Part shown: positions 42,861 through 51,462 of the stretch, piece after piece
Layout: every line of letters begins with the position of its first letter
How positions within the stretch are numbered: the first letter of the stretch is position 1
DNA from: an uncultured Hungatella sp.
GTDB lineage: Bacteria; Bacillota; Clostridia; Lachnospirales; Lachnospiraceae
DNA: 62,300 bases
NCBI GenBank assembly: GCA_910579515.1
Contig: CAJTUV010000020.1
Location: 1 to 62,300, forward strand
Direction of reading: 5' to 3'
Program-made: the position numbers and the translations under genes
The notes under the pieces: generated by a model
Seen by the model: the letters and a program-made list of their open reading frames with translations, nothing else
Told to the model about the DNA's origin: nothing
Databases searched by the model: none

Positions 42861-42962
42861 TTACACTCTGCACACGATTTCTTCATGAATCTCCCATATA
42901 CTATAACCATAGTAAATGCTAATAAGATTTTTTTCATAATACTCGAGCTGGTAATGTTGCAT
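42861..42962 (-). CDS. Candidate small protein (33 aa)
   Basis: An ATG at 42962 is preceded at eight bases by AGGGAGGAG, one of the strongest ribosome binding sites in the window. It opens a 33-codon frame ending in TAA at 42861. The product begins MQHYQLEYYEKN, has seven Tyr and two Ile-Tyr steps, and has a single Cys near the end. I recognise no family. It lies in the 339-base gap between the symporter and the FliD-like gene. It could be a real small protein, a leader peptide, or chance. Confidence 0.35.
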   Translation of the reverse strand: MQHYQLEYYEKNLISIYYGYSIWEIHEEIVCRV

Positions 42963-42995
42963 TATCAGCTCTCCTCCCTTTTATCCCTTAAATTT

Positions 42996-43029
42996 AAAAT
43001 CAGCGCCCGCCTTAGGCAGCGCTGATTTT
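42996..43029. terminator. Rho-independent terminator of the AGCS symporter gene
   Basis: AAAATCAGCGC and GCGCTGATTTT (42996-43006 and 43019-43029) form a perfect 11-bp stem with a 12-base loop. It begins 7 bases after the symporter stop on the minus strand and has T-rich flanks on both sides, so it may act both ways. Confidence 0.8.
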
Positions 43030-43035
43030 TTCACT

Positions 43036-44403
43036 CTATTTAAGAGGATACCGAACCTGCCTGTGCAGCAGAAGCAAAGCCAAGATATTGGGAAATGCCA
43101 TCATTCCATTCCAAATATCAGAAAGCTCCCACACAGACGTCAGACTGCTGACACAGCCTAAAAATACAGCGTATCCATATAATACCAGATACCCCTGCCG
43201 GATTCTCTTTTTTAGCCGTTCAGACAAAAAAATCCACCCCGAAATCTGTTCCATAACAGCCTCTAATGTCTGCCTTCCTAAAAAGAACCAAGCAATCATG
43301 GTAGCAAACGCAAAAATCACCATGGAAACCGACACCAGATGTTCTCCCAATTTTCCCAAAACCGCGCCAAAACACCGGGCAGTCAAAACTGCCCCGTCTC
43401 CATATTCCCCTGACAGATTTCCTTTTGTCACGCACAGAATCACCAGCGCTGTCAGGGTACATATGATGATGGTATCAAAAAATACCTCAAACATAGCCCA
43501 CATCCCCTGCTCTTCCGGCGTAGTGTCATCAGTTGCCCCATGAAGCCCTGCCAAGCTTCCAAGTCCTGCCTCATTGGAAAAGACTCCCCGCGCGATCCCA
43601 TACCGAAACGCCCTGCTAATTCCATATCCCCCTGCTCCGCCAACCACTGCCTGAGGAAAAAGGGCGCACTGAAAAATCTCCTGAAACGCCACGGGAATCT
43701 GGCGGTAACACAGCAAAAGAACCATCAACGAGAAGGCGATATAGATCCCTGCAGCCCAGGGAATCAGCCGCTCTGTCACATGGGCAATCCTGGAAATTCC
43801 TCCTACTGCCACACAGCAGGTCAACGTCGTCACTATCACAGCGCTGAAAACAGGAGAAGTTCCGGTAGAAAACTGAATCGTCTGAGCAATGGCGTTGGAC
43901 TGAACCATACTCCCCATCCCCAGGGAGGCCAACAGGCATAAAATTCCATAAACAAATCCCATAACAGGCATATGAAGCCCTCTGCTTAGGTACACCGCAG
44001 GTCCGCATACCCAGACTCCCTGTAAACTGCGGTAACGATGTTTTAACCCCAGCCAGGTTTCCCCATAAGCAGTCGCCATTCCAATAACTGCCGAAACCCA
44101 CATCCAGAAAATTGCCCCAGGCCCTCCTGCCGTCAAAGCAGTCGCTACTCCTACAATATTTCCGGTTCCAATGGTTGCGGCAAGAGCAGTACAGGCTGCC
44201 TGAGCCTTTGTGACAGAATGTTCTCTTTTTTCTTCTCTCGAATCTTTGGTGTCTGCAAACAGACTTCCGATGGTATGTTTCCACCAGGTTCTTATGCCTA
44301 AAATCTGAAATCCTTTAAAACGGAGCGTATAAAGACCGCCTGTGATTAACAACAGCGTTAAAAGCGCAGGTCCCCAAACCAGACTATGTAATTTCTGTAT
44401 CAT
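43036..44403 (-). CDS. AGCS family sodium:alanine/glycine symporter
   Basis: A 455-residue membrane protein with about ten to eleven helices. The family signatures are present: the first-helix GPALLTLLLITGGLYTLRF, AACTALAATIGTGNIVGVATAL with the sodium/substrate site, and GGAGGYGISRAFRYGIARGVFSNEAGLGS. It imports alanine, glycine or D-amino acids with sodium. The ATG at 44403 has GGGAG upstream; the frame is open 16 further codons. It is monocistronic with its own terminator. Confidence 0.93.
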   Translation of the reverse strand: MIQKLHSLVWGPALLTLLLITGGLYTLRFKGFQILGIRTWWKHTIGSLFADTKDSREEKREHSVTKAQAACTALAATIGTGNIVGVATALTAGGPGAIFWMWVSAVIGMATAYGETWLGLKHRYRSLQGVWVCGPAVYLSRGLHMPVMGFVYGILCLLASLGMGSMVQSNAIAQTIQFSTGTSPVFSAVIVTTLTCCVAVGGISRIAHVTERLIPWAAGIYIAFSLMVLLLCYRQIPVAFQEIFQCALFPQAVVGGAGGYGISRAFRYGIARGVFSNEAGLGSLAGLHGATDDTTPEEQGMWAMFEVFFDTIIICTLTALVILCVTKGNLSGEYGDGAVLTARCFGAVLGKLGEHLVSVSMVIFAFATMIAWFFLGRQTLEAVMEQISGWIFLSERLKKRIRQGYLVLYGYAVFLGCVSSLTSVWELSDIWNGMMAFPNILALLLLHRQVRYPLK

Positions 44404-44537
44404 GATCACTGTCTCCCAGCTTCTTTTGTATGTTCTATTCCAAGCTGGCACAAACTATGACTGGCATTCCACTCTTTTTCATGATATACTAGCCCCAACA
44501 TTATTTATAGAAGCAACTAACAGGAAGGGGGAATTTT

Positions 44538-45515
44538 ATGCCTGGATTTACCACGCATTACATTATGGGTATGAAAGCTTATAATGATCTGCCATCGAAT
44601 CCTCTCAAGCATATCATATCCAAATACCGTTGGCTTTACCAGCTGGGGTTACAGGGACCGGATATTTTTTTCTACTATATTCCCATTCTGCGCCACCGGG
44701 ATTATCGAAATGTAGGTTCTTACATGCATGAGCATCACGTTCAGGAATTTTTTACCAACTATTTAAAAGAAGCTTCCCAGATTCACTCCAGACAGCAGAG
44801 AGAGCAGGCTCTGGCTTATTTGTGCGGATATATCTGCCATTATATCGGCGATTCCATCTGTCATCCTTTTGTTTATGGACGGATTCACTATGATATTGAC
44901 AATCCCAGTATGCAGCATCACGGACTTCATGCAGAATTGGAAAATGATATTGACGCTCTTTTGCTGCGCCGGTATAAAAAAAAGAAGCCGTCTGAGTTTA
45001 ATCAGGCTGCTACCATCTGTCTGAATGGTTTGGAGATCCAGTTTATTTCCCGTCTTCTCTCAACCATTATCAACGAAACTTATTATCCAATTACCTATAA
45101 AAACAATTTTCAGGTATCCCCCCAGATGGTTCATCGTTCCATCGTGGCTCTCCGTTTTGGCTGCCGTACTCTGTCCGATCCCTCCGGCTTAAAGCGCAGC
45201 AGTTTAGCAAGAATGGAATCTATATTTACCAAGAATCTGGTAGCCTCCAGAAAGCTTGTGACGGATCAAGTCATAAACCCCCGCAAGAGCCTGAATTTAG
45301 ACCACGAAACCTGGTGCAATCCCTGGTGCAGGCAGATGGCCTCAGACCTCTCCTTTTGGGATTTATTTTATCAATGCCTTGGAAAATGCCGCATGGTCTA
45401 CTACCTGATAAACCAGCTTCTTGTCTCTGGCTGGTCCGTGGAAGAAACTGATATAGAGCCTCTCATAAAAGAGCTGGGAAATTACTCCTATCACAGTGGT
45501 CTTCCGGTTTCTTAA
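44538..45515 (+). CDS. Zinc-dependent phospholipase C-like protein
   Basis: A 325-residue protein of the Zn_dep_PLPC family. It starts directly with the helical domain (MPGFTTHYIMGMKAY), which supplies zinc ligands including His7, and the core has LCGYICHYIGDSICHPFVY with the conserved His and Asp residues. There is no signal peptide, unlike secreted toxins such as alpha-toxin, so it is probably intracellular. AGGAAGGGGGAA precedes the ATG. It is a single plus-strand gene divergent from the symporter. The substrate is unknown. Confidence 0.82.
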   Translation: MPGFTTHYIMGMKAYNDLPSNPLKHIISKYRWLYQLGLQGPDIFFYYIPILRHRDYRNVGSYMHEHHVQEFFTNYLKEASQIHSRQQREQALAYLCGYICHYIGDSICHPFVYGRIHYDIDNPSMQHHGLHAELENDIDALLLRRYKKKKPSEFNQAATICLNGLEIQFISRLLSTIINETYYPITYKNNFQVSPQMVHRSIVALRFGCRTLSDPSGLKRSSLARMESIFTKNLVASRKLVTDQVINPRKSLNLDHETWCNPWCRQMASDLSFWDLFYQCLGKCRMVYYLINQLLVSGWSVEETDIEPLIKELGNYSYHSGLPVS

Positions 45516-45518
45516 GCT

Positions 45519-45550
45519 TTTGGCCCCCGCTTATCCAGGCGAGGGCCAAA
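45519..45550 (+). terminator. Terminator hairpin after the phospholipase-like gene
   Basis: TTTGGCCC and GGGCCAAA (45519-45526 and 45543-45550) form an 8-bp GC-rich stem extended by CCGC/GGCG pairing, two bases after the gene ends. The plus-strand tail is TTTGATCC. It also faces the convergent lipoprotein gene and may be shared. Confidence 0.65.
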
Positions 45551-45564
45551 TTTGATCCATTGAT

Positions 45565-46077
45565 TTACTCTGTCACTTTAGGAGCTGCTTCAGGGTTTAC
45601 CGGACGATACTCGCCTGCCGGTATGGTATCCTCCAAAAGCCAGCAGTTCTTGTCCATCTTGGTGTCTTCTTCCCCTACCATTACATAGATCTCATATTGA
45701 CTTACATAGCCGCCATAAGAATCGTCAGAAGATCTTTCGTAATCGGAATTTTGGTCAGAAATCAAATCATTGAATCCCTTAATCGCTTCAGTGGCATACT
45801 CTGCCCCCTCTTCTGCGGAAATTTCCTCATCAAGAAGCAAAAAAAGCCGTAACTTTTTTTCTTCTGTATTGACTGTTCCATTAACGCTATCTATAAAAGG
45901 GTATCTCGCCTCATCTCCATAAAGATCCTGGAAGTCCTCCCAAACCTGGTCCCACACAATCCCCTCTGACGACAAAGGCGGCAAATCGCTTTCCCCGCGG
46001 ATAATATTGCTTTTTGTACATCCACACAACATGAAAACGCCAGCCAAAACGATCAGCATTGTTTTTATCCGTTTCAT
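45565..46077 (-). CDS. Small lipoprotein of unknown function
   Basis: A 170-residue exported protein. MKRIK, a hydrophobic core and a lipobox ending in Cys20 (FMLCGC) mark a lipoprotein signal. The mature part is acidic (Asp/Glu-rich, with a DYERSSDDSYGGY segment) and has no domain I recognise. The ATG at 46077 has GAAGGAGGAG upstream; the frame is open 27 further codons. It follows the DUF1015 gene by 77 bases and may belong to the same transcript. Confidence 0.75.
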   Translation of the reverse strand: MKRIKTMLIVLAGVFMLCGCTKSNIIRGESDLPPLSSEGIVWDQVWEDFQDLYGDEARYPFIDSVNGTVNTEEKKLRLFLLLDEEISAEEGAEYATEAIKGFNDLISDQNSDYERSSDDSYGGYVSQYEIYVMVGEEDTKMDKNCWLLEDTIPAGEYRPVNPEAAPKVTE

Positions 46078-46154
46078 TTTTTCTCTCCTCCTTCTTGCAG
46101 ATTTATGTATTATAAAGGAAATCTCCTCTTTTTCATAGGGGTTTAACAAAAAAA

Positions 46155-47390
46155 TCACAATTTATGGATAAAAATTCCGCTTCTCAGTTTCGGCTCAAAC
46201 CAGGTGGATTTAGGCGGCATCAGCTGTCTTGCATCCGCTACGGCAAACAGTTCCTGAATTGAGGTAGGGTACATGGAAAAAGCCACAGCCATATCCTCTG
46301 ACACTCTCCTCTCCAACTCTGCAAGTCCCCTGATTCCGCCGATAAAGTCAATCCTTTTATCCGTCCTTGGATCTCCGATTCCAAGAACAGGCCCCAAAAG
46401 GCAGTCCTGTAAAACAGATACGTCTAATCCCTTCACAGGATCTTCGCTTGCATACTCTGGCTTTACCTTTAGCATATACCAGGTTCCGGCCAGATACATG
46501 CCAAACGTCCCCTTCTTTTCAGGAGCATAAGGCTCCTTTCCAATCTGGGCCACATCAAACCTTTCATGAACAGCCGTAAAGAATTTTTCCATAGAAAGTC
46601 CGTTTAAGTCCTTCACCACCCGATTATAGGGCATGATCATCAACTGTTCTTCTGGAAAAAGCACAGATAAAAAGTAGTGATACGGCTCTGTCCCTGTAAA
46701 GCCCGGATTTTCTTTCCGGCGCTTTAACCCCACTTTTACCGCCGAGGCCGCCCTGTGGTGCCCGTCTGCAATGTATGTGGCAGAAAGGGCCAAAAAAGCC
46801 TGTTCCATCGCCTCAACCTGTTCCCTTTCGTTAATTCTCCACACCTTGTGTCCGATTCCGTCTTCAGACACAAAATCATACAGAGGTGCTTCCTCCAACG
46901 CTTGTCCTACAAGCTGTGCCAGTCTGTCGCTATTTTTGTAGGCAAGGAAAATAGGTCCTGTGTGAGCCCCTGTCACATCCACATGGCGAATCCGGTCCAG
47001 TTCCTTTTCCTCTCTGGTATTTTCATGCTTTTTAATAACCCCATTCTCATAATCGTCAATGGAGCAGCAGGCCACAATTCCTGTCTGGCTCCTGCCCTCC
47101 ATGGTGAGCTGGTACAGATAGTAATTATCTCCCTCGTCTGTCACAAAAACGCCTTCTGCAATTCTGGTTTCCAAAAGCTCTCTCGCCTTTTCATACACTT
47201 TCGGATCATACATATCCATCTCATCGGAAAACTGCGTCTCCGGCCTGTCGATATTCAAAAAAGAAAGCGGATTTTCTGCCACAGCCTGGCAAGCCTCTTT
47301 TCGGTTGTATACATCGTACGGAAGCGCCGCCACTTTGGAAACCACATTCTTCTCTGGCCTGATACATGTAAACGGTTTTACAATCGCCAT
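46155..47390 (-). CDS. DUF1015 family protein beside serA and serC
   Basis: A 411-residue cytoplasmic protein of the conserved DUF1015 (COG4198) family. It starts with IVKPFTCIRPEKN and contains KHENT (121-125) and YIADGHHRAASA. DGHHR at 209-213 recalls the DGxHR element of ParB-like serine kinases such as SerK, so a role with serine or phosphoserine is possible. The gene follows serA after 68 bases, a linkage that supports a serine-related function. No biochemical function of the family is known to me. Confidence 0.88.
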   Translation of the reverse strand: MAIVKPFTCIRPEKNVVSKVAALPYDVYNRKEACQAVAENPLSFLNIDRPETQFSDEMDMYDPKVYEKARELLETRIAEGVFVTDEGDNYYLYQLTMEGRSQTGIVACCSIDDYENGVIKKHENTREEKELDRIRHVDVTGAHTGPIFLAYKNSDRLAQLVGQALEEAPLYDFVSEDGIGHKVWRINEREQVEAMEQAFLALSATYIADGHHRAASAVKVGLKRRKENPGFTGTEPYHYFLSVLFPEEQLMIMPYNRVVKDLNGLSMEKFFTAVHERFDVAQIGKEPYAPEKKGTFGMYLAGTWYMLKVKPEYASEDPVKGLDVSVLQDCLLGPVLGIGDPRTDKRIDFIGGIRGLAELERRVSEDMAVAFSMYPTSIQELFAVADARQLMPPKSTWFEPKLRSGIFIHKL

Positions 47391-47458
47391 AATCTTCCTC
47401 CCTGTTTGAAAGGGGGCCTACAAGTTTCTGCAAGCCCCCATTTTTCTTAAATTGTCAA

Positions 47459-48622
47459 TTATTTGATCACACGTACGCGAAGCACGCCCTTAATCTCACT
47501 CAGTTTCTGAATCGTTCCCTCATCTGCCGCGCTCTCTAAGTCCAGAAGCGTATAGGCAAATTTGTCACGGCTCTTGTTGGTCATATCAGAGATGTTCACA
47601 TTGCCAGAGGCAAGAGTTCCTGTAACCTGACCAATCATATTCGGGATGTTTAAATGCATAACCGCAACGCGGCTGACCGTGCGGCATGGCCCCATATCGC
47701 AGTTTGGATAATTCACGGAGTTGCGGATATTTCCGTTTTCCAGGTAGTCCATCATCTCCTCTACTGCCATTTTAGCACAGTTGTCCTCGGATTCCTCTGT
47801 GGAAGCTCCCAGGTGAGGAATAGCGATAACGCCTTCCATATTTACGGACTTAGGATTCGGGAAGTCTGTCACATACTTGCGCACCTTGCCAGACTTTAAT
47901 GCCGCCGCCATCGCATCGTCATCTACCAGACGATCTCTTGAGAAGTTGAGAACCACAACCCCGTCCTTCATCTGCTCCAGGCTCTTCTCTCCAATCATTC
48001 CCTTTGTGCTGTCCATCAGAGGAACATGAACCGTAATATAATCACACTCCTGATAAATGGTGTCCACAGAGGTAATGTGCTTTACATCTCTGGACAGGCC
48101 CCAGGCCGCATTCACAGAGATAAACGGGTCATAACCATACACCTCCATGCCAAGAGACGCCGCGGCATTGGCAACCTCCGCGCCGATCGCGCCCAGACCA
48201 ATAACCCCTAACTTCTTTCCCTTTATCTCATATCCTGCAAAAGCCTTTTTTGCCTTCTCCACTGTCTTTGCAATGTCAGCGTCCTCTTTGTTTGCCTTGC
48301 ACCATTCAATACCGCCGACTACGTCTCTGGCTGCCAAAAGCATCCCTGCCAGCACCAGCTCTTTCACGCCGTTGGCATTGGCTCCTGGCGTGTTAAATAC
48401 CACGATTCCCTTTTCTGCACAGCGCTCCAGAGGAATATTGTTCACCCCTGCGCCGGCTCTTGCAATCGCCAGAAGAGAGTCGCCAAACTCCATGTCGTGC
48501 ATGGCCGCGCTTCGGACCAGAACGCCCTCTGCCTGCCCCATATCCTGAACCAGTTCATACTCCTGTGTCAAAAGGTCTGTTCCGTATTTGGAAATAACAT
48601 TTAAACAATGAATGTTTCTCAT
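47459..48622 (-). CDS. serA: D-3-phosphoglycerate dehydrogenase
   Basis: This 387-residue enzyme oxidises 3-phosphoglycerate to 3-phosphohydroxypyruvate with NAD+, the first step of serine synthesis. The nucleotide-binding domain has GKKLGVIGLGAIGAEVANAA and the substrate side has the Arg in NFSRDRLVDD and the His in AIPHLGASTEES. A C-terminal ACT domain (about 318-387; MIGQVTGTLASGNVNISDM) suggests feedback control by serine. Its ATG overlaps the serC stop by four bases, so the two are translationally coupled. Confidence 0.95.
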   Translation of the reverse strand: MRNIHCLNVISKYGTDLLTQEYELVQDMGQAEGVLVRSAAMHDMEFGDSLLAIARAGAGVNNIPLERCAEKGIVVFNTPGANANGVKELVLAGMLLAARDVVGGIEWCKANKEDADIAKTVEKAKKAFAGYEIKGKKLGVIGLGAIGAEVANAAASLGMEVYGYDPFISVNAAWGLSRDVKHITSVDTIYQECDYITVHVPLMDSTKGMIGEKSLEQMKDGVVVLNFSRDRLVDDDAMAAALKSGKVRKYVTDFPNPKSVNMEGVIAIPHLGASTEESEDNCAKMAVEEMMDYLENGNIRNSVNYPNCDMGPCRTVSRVAVMHLNIPNMIGQVTGTLASGNVNISDMTNKSRDKFAYTLLDLESAADEGTIQKLSEIKGVLRVRVIK

Positions 48623-49704
48623 GCCTTGTGTGCCTCCTCAAATTCTTTCATAAACGCCACTAATTTCTCCACGCCTTCTATTGGCATGGCATTGTAAATG
48701 CTGGCTCTCATACCGCCTACGCTGCGGTGGCCTTTCAGATTCACAAAGCCTGCCGCTGTTGCTTCCTTAATAAACAAAGCATCCAAATCTGCATCTCCGG
48801 TAACAAACGGTACATTCATCAAAGAACGGTCCTCTTTTGCCACAGTTCCCTTAAAGAGCCGGCTCTCATCTAGGAAATCGTACAGAACCTTTGCCTTTTT
48901 CTCATTATATTCCTTCATAGCTGCCAATCCGCCCTTAGCCTTCAGCCACTTAAACACCTTTCCGCAGATATAGATGCCATAAGCCGGCGGCGTGTTGTAT
49001 AGGGACTTGGCGTCTGAATGAGTCTTATACTGGCACATAGTAGGAGTTCCTGGAAGTACGTCTTCTGTAATCAAGTCCTCCCTAATAATTACGATCACCA
49101 CGCCAGCCGGACCAATATTCTTCTGAACGCCGCCATAGATGATGCCATATTTCGTCACATCTACTGGCTCAGACAGGAAACAGGAAGACACGTCCGCCAC
49201 TAAAGTCTTGCCTTTTGTGTTTGGCAGAGTCTTAAATTTGGTGCCGTAAATCGTGTTATTCTCACAAATGTATACATAATCTGCATCTTCAGAAACAGGG
49301 AGATCGGAACAATCTGGAATATAGCTGAAGGTCTTATCCTCGCTGGAAGCAATAGCATTGGCCTTTCCATACTTCTGAGCCTCTTTGTATGCTTTTTTCG
49401 CCCACTGACCAGTGATGATGTAATCTGCCACCTTATTTTTCATCAGGTTCATAGGAACCATGGAAAACTGGAGGTTGGCTCCGCCCTGCAAAAACAGCAC
49501 CTTATAATTATCTGGAATGTTCATCAATTCCCGAATATCTGCTTCTGCCTCATTGATGATTGTCTCAAATGCCTTTGACCTATGTGACATCTCCATTACG
49601 GACATTCCTGTGCCTTTATAGTCCAGCATCTCTGCTGCGGCCTCCTTCAATACTTCCTCCGGCAAAACCGCCGGACCTGCCGAGAAATTGTAAACTCTAC
49701 TCAT
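48619..49704 (-). CDS. serC: Phosphoserine aminotransferase
   Basis: This 361-residue PLP enzyme converts phosphohydroxypyruvate to phosphoserine with glutamate, the second step of serine synthesis. The N-terminal signature is SRVYNFSAGPAVLPEEVL and the PLP lysine lies in IYGGVQKNIGPAG. The C-terminus RSVGGMRASIYNAMPIEGV is typical. The ATG at 49704 has GGGG eight bases upstream; an ATG two codons earlier is too close. It follows ilvB by 28 bases, which suggests one transcript. No serB is present in the window. Confidence 0.96.
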   Translation of the reverse strand: MSRVYNFSAGPAVLPEEVLKEAAAEMLDYKGTGMSVMEMSHRSKAFETIINEAEADIRELMNIPDNYKVLFLQGGANLQFSMVPMNLMKNKVADYIITGQWAKKAYKEAQKYGKANAIASSEDKTFSYIPDCSDLPVSEDADYVYICENNTIYGTKFKTLPNTKGKTLVADVSSCFLSEPVDVTKYGIIYGGVQKNIGPAGVVIVIIREDLITEDVLPGTPTMCQYKTHSDAKSLYNTPPAYGIYICGKVFKWLKAKGGLAAMKEYNEKKAKVLYDFLDESRLFKGTVAKEDRSLMNVPFVTGDADLDALFIKEATAAGFVNLKGHRSVGGMRASIYNAMPIEGVEKLVAFMKEFEEAHKA

Positions 49705-49732
49705 TACCATGTCCCCACTTTCTTAGAATATT

Positions 49733-51412
49733 TTATAGTTTCAAATCTGTATCATCGAAGGTATCGGAAATGGCCGCTCCGGGCGATACCATAGGAAATA
49801 CCTTGTCGTCGCAATGAATCTGGCAGTCGATCACCACCGGAATATCCAGTTCCATGGCCTCCTTAAGAACCGGTTTTAACTCTTCCTTCTTCGTCACCCT
49901 GTATGCCTTGGCTCCCATAGCCTCCGCCAGTTTCACAAAATCCACCTGATCATTTAATATGGTATGCGAGTACCGTTTTCCATAGTACAGAGTCTGCCAC
50001 TGGCGAACCATTCCCAGCACATGATTGTTAAGCACCACCTGAATTACCGGAATGTTGTAGCGAGTCGCTGTGGCGATCTCATTCATATTCATGCGGAAAC
50101 ATCCGTCTCCCGCAATGTTGAACACCTTTTTATCTTTTTTCCCCATTTTAGCGCCGATGGCCGCGCCCAGCCCGTATCCCATGGTTCCCAGGCCGCCAGA
50201 GGTCAAAAATGTATGAGGACTCTTAAATTTGTAATACTGGGCTGTCCACATTTGATGCTGTCCTACCTCTGTTACAATGACCGCCTCCCCTTTCGTCTCC
50301 TCATAAATGGCTTCCACCACCGCAGGACCTGTCAGCACCTCTTTATTGTAATGAAGAGGATACATATCTTTCAGCCGCTCAATATGAGCGATCCACTCAT
50401 CATGGTTTTGGGGATCCAGACGAGCGTTTAATTTTCGTAAAATGATCTTCACGTCTCCTATGATGCTGGCGTGGGTACGGACATTCTTGTTAATCTCCGC
50501 CGGGTCAATATCCAGTTGAAGAATTCTGGCGTTGGGGGCAAATTTTGATGCATTGCCCACCACTCTGTCGCTGAATCTGGCCCCGATTACCACCAAAAGA
50601 TCACATTCTGTAATACCAAAATTGGAAGTCTTTGTTCCATGCATTCCAGCCATGCCGGTGTAGAGCTCGTCTGTTCCGTCAAAGGCGCCCTTGCCCATAA
50701 GACTGTCCGCCACAGGAGCCTGGATCTTCTTTGCAAACGCCCGTACTTCTTCAGCCGCATCGGACAAAACGGCTCCGCCTCCAACAAAGATAAACGGCTT
50801 ATGAGAGGCTTTGATCATCAAAAGAGCTTTCTCCAAATCCTCTTCTGTGATGGTGTCAGACTGACGTCCCACTTCCTGTGGAGCCTGATATTCATAATCG
50901 TAAGAATTTCCTGTCACATCCTTGGTAATATCCACCAATACCGGCCCAGGCCGTCCTGACTTGGCAATCTTAAAGGCCCGTCTCATAACCTCTGCCAGTT
51001 TCCGAATGTCTTTCACAATAAAATTGTACTTGGTGATTGGCATAGTAACGCCGGCAATATCAATCTCCTGAAAACTGTCCTTTCCAAGCAGACTGACGCC
51101 AACATTACAGGTAATCGCCACCACGGGAATGGAATCCATATAAGCTGTGGCAATTCCTGTCACCAGGTTGGTGGCTCCCGGGCCAGAGGTGGCCAGACAC
51201 ACGCCCACTTTTCCTGTCGCTCTGGCATATCCGTCCGCTGCATGAGCCGCTCCCTGCTCATGGGAAGTCAGTATATGGGTAATCTCCTCCTGGTGCTTAT
51301 AGAGGGCGTCATAAATATTCAGAATCGCTCCGCCCGGATATCCGAAGACCGTATCCACCCCTTGCTCTTTTAAACACTCAACTACGATTTCTGCTCCTGT
51401 CAACTTCTGCAT
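49733..51412 (-). CDS. ilvB: Acetolactate synthase large (catalytic) subunit
   Basis: A 559-residue ThDP enzyme that condenses two pyruvates, or pyruvate and 2-ketobutyrate, in branched-chain amino acid synthesis. The catalytic Glu lies in TSHEQGAAHAADGYARATG and the ThDP-binding GDG...NN motif in IAGDGCFRMNMNEIATATRY. PGGAILNIYDAL near the N-terminus is typical of the biosynthetic AHAS. The small regulatory subunit gene (ilvN) is not next to it. The ATG at 51412 has AAGGAG at nine bases. Confidence 0.95.
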   Translation of the reverse strand: MQKLTGAEIVVECLKEQGVDTVFGYPGGAILNIYDALYKHQEEITHILTSHEQGAAHAADGYARATGKVGVCLATSGPGATNLVTGIATAYMDSIPVVAITCNVGVSLLGKDSFQEIDIAGVTMPITKYNFIVKDIRKLAEVMRRAFKIAKSGRPGPVLVDITKDVTGNSYDYEYQAPQEVGRQSDTITEEDLEKALLMIKASHKPFIFVGGGAVLSDAAEEVRAFAKKIQAPVADSLMGKGAFDGTDELYTGMAGMHGTKTSNFGITECDLLVVIGARFSDRVVGNASKFAPNARILQLDIDPAEINKNVRTHASIIGDVKIILRKLNARLDPQNHDEWIAHIERLKDMYPLHYNKEVLTGPAVVEAIYEETKGEAVIVTEVGQHQMWTAQYYKFKSPHTFLTSGGLGTMGYGLGAAIGAKMGKKDKKVFNIAGDGCFRMNMNEIATATRYNIPVIQVVLNNHVLGMVRQWQTLYYGKRYSHTILNDQVDFVKLAEAMGAKAYRVTKKEELKPVLKEAMELDIPVVIDCQIHCDDKVFPMVSPGAAISDTFDDTDLKL

Positions 51413-51462
51413 TCTATCGTTCTCCTTACTATTCAAAATCCACTGTAAACTTTTTCTTTTGC

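Noticed and set aside
43616..44284. 222-residue minus-strand frame overlapping the AGCS gene
   Set aside because: It is a shifted frame on the same strand inside the symporter, whose protein is clearly the real product.
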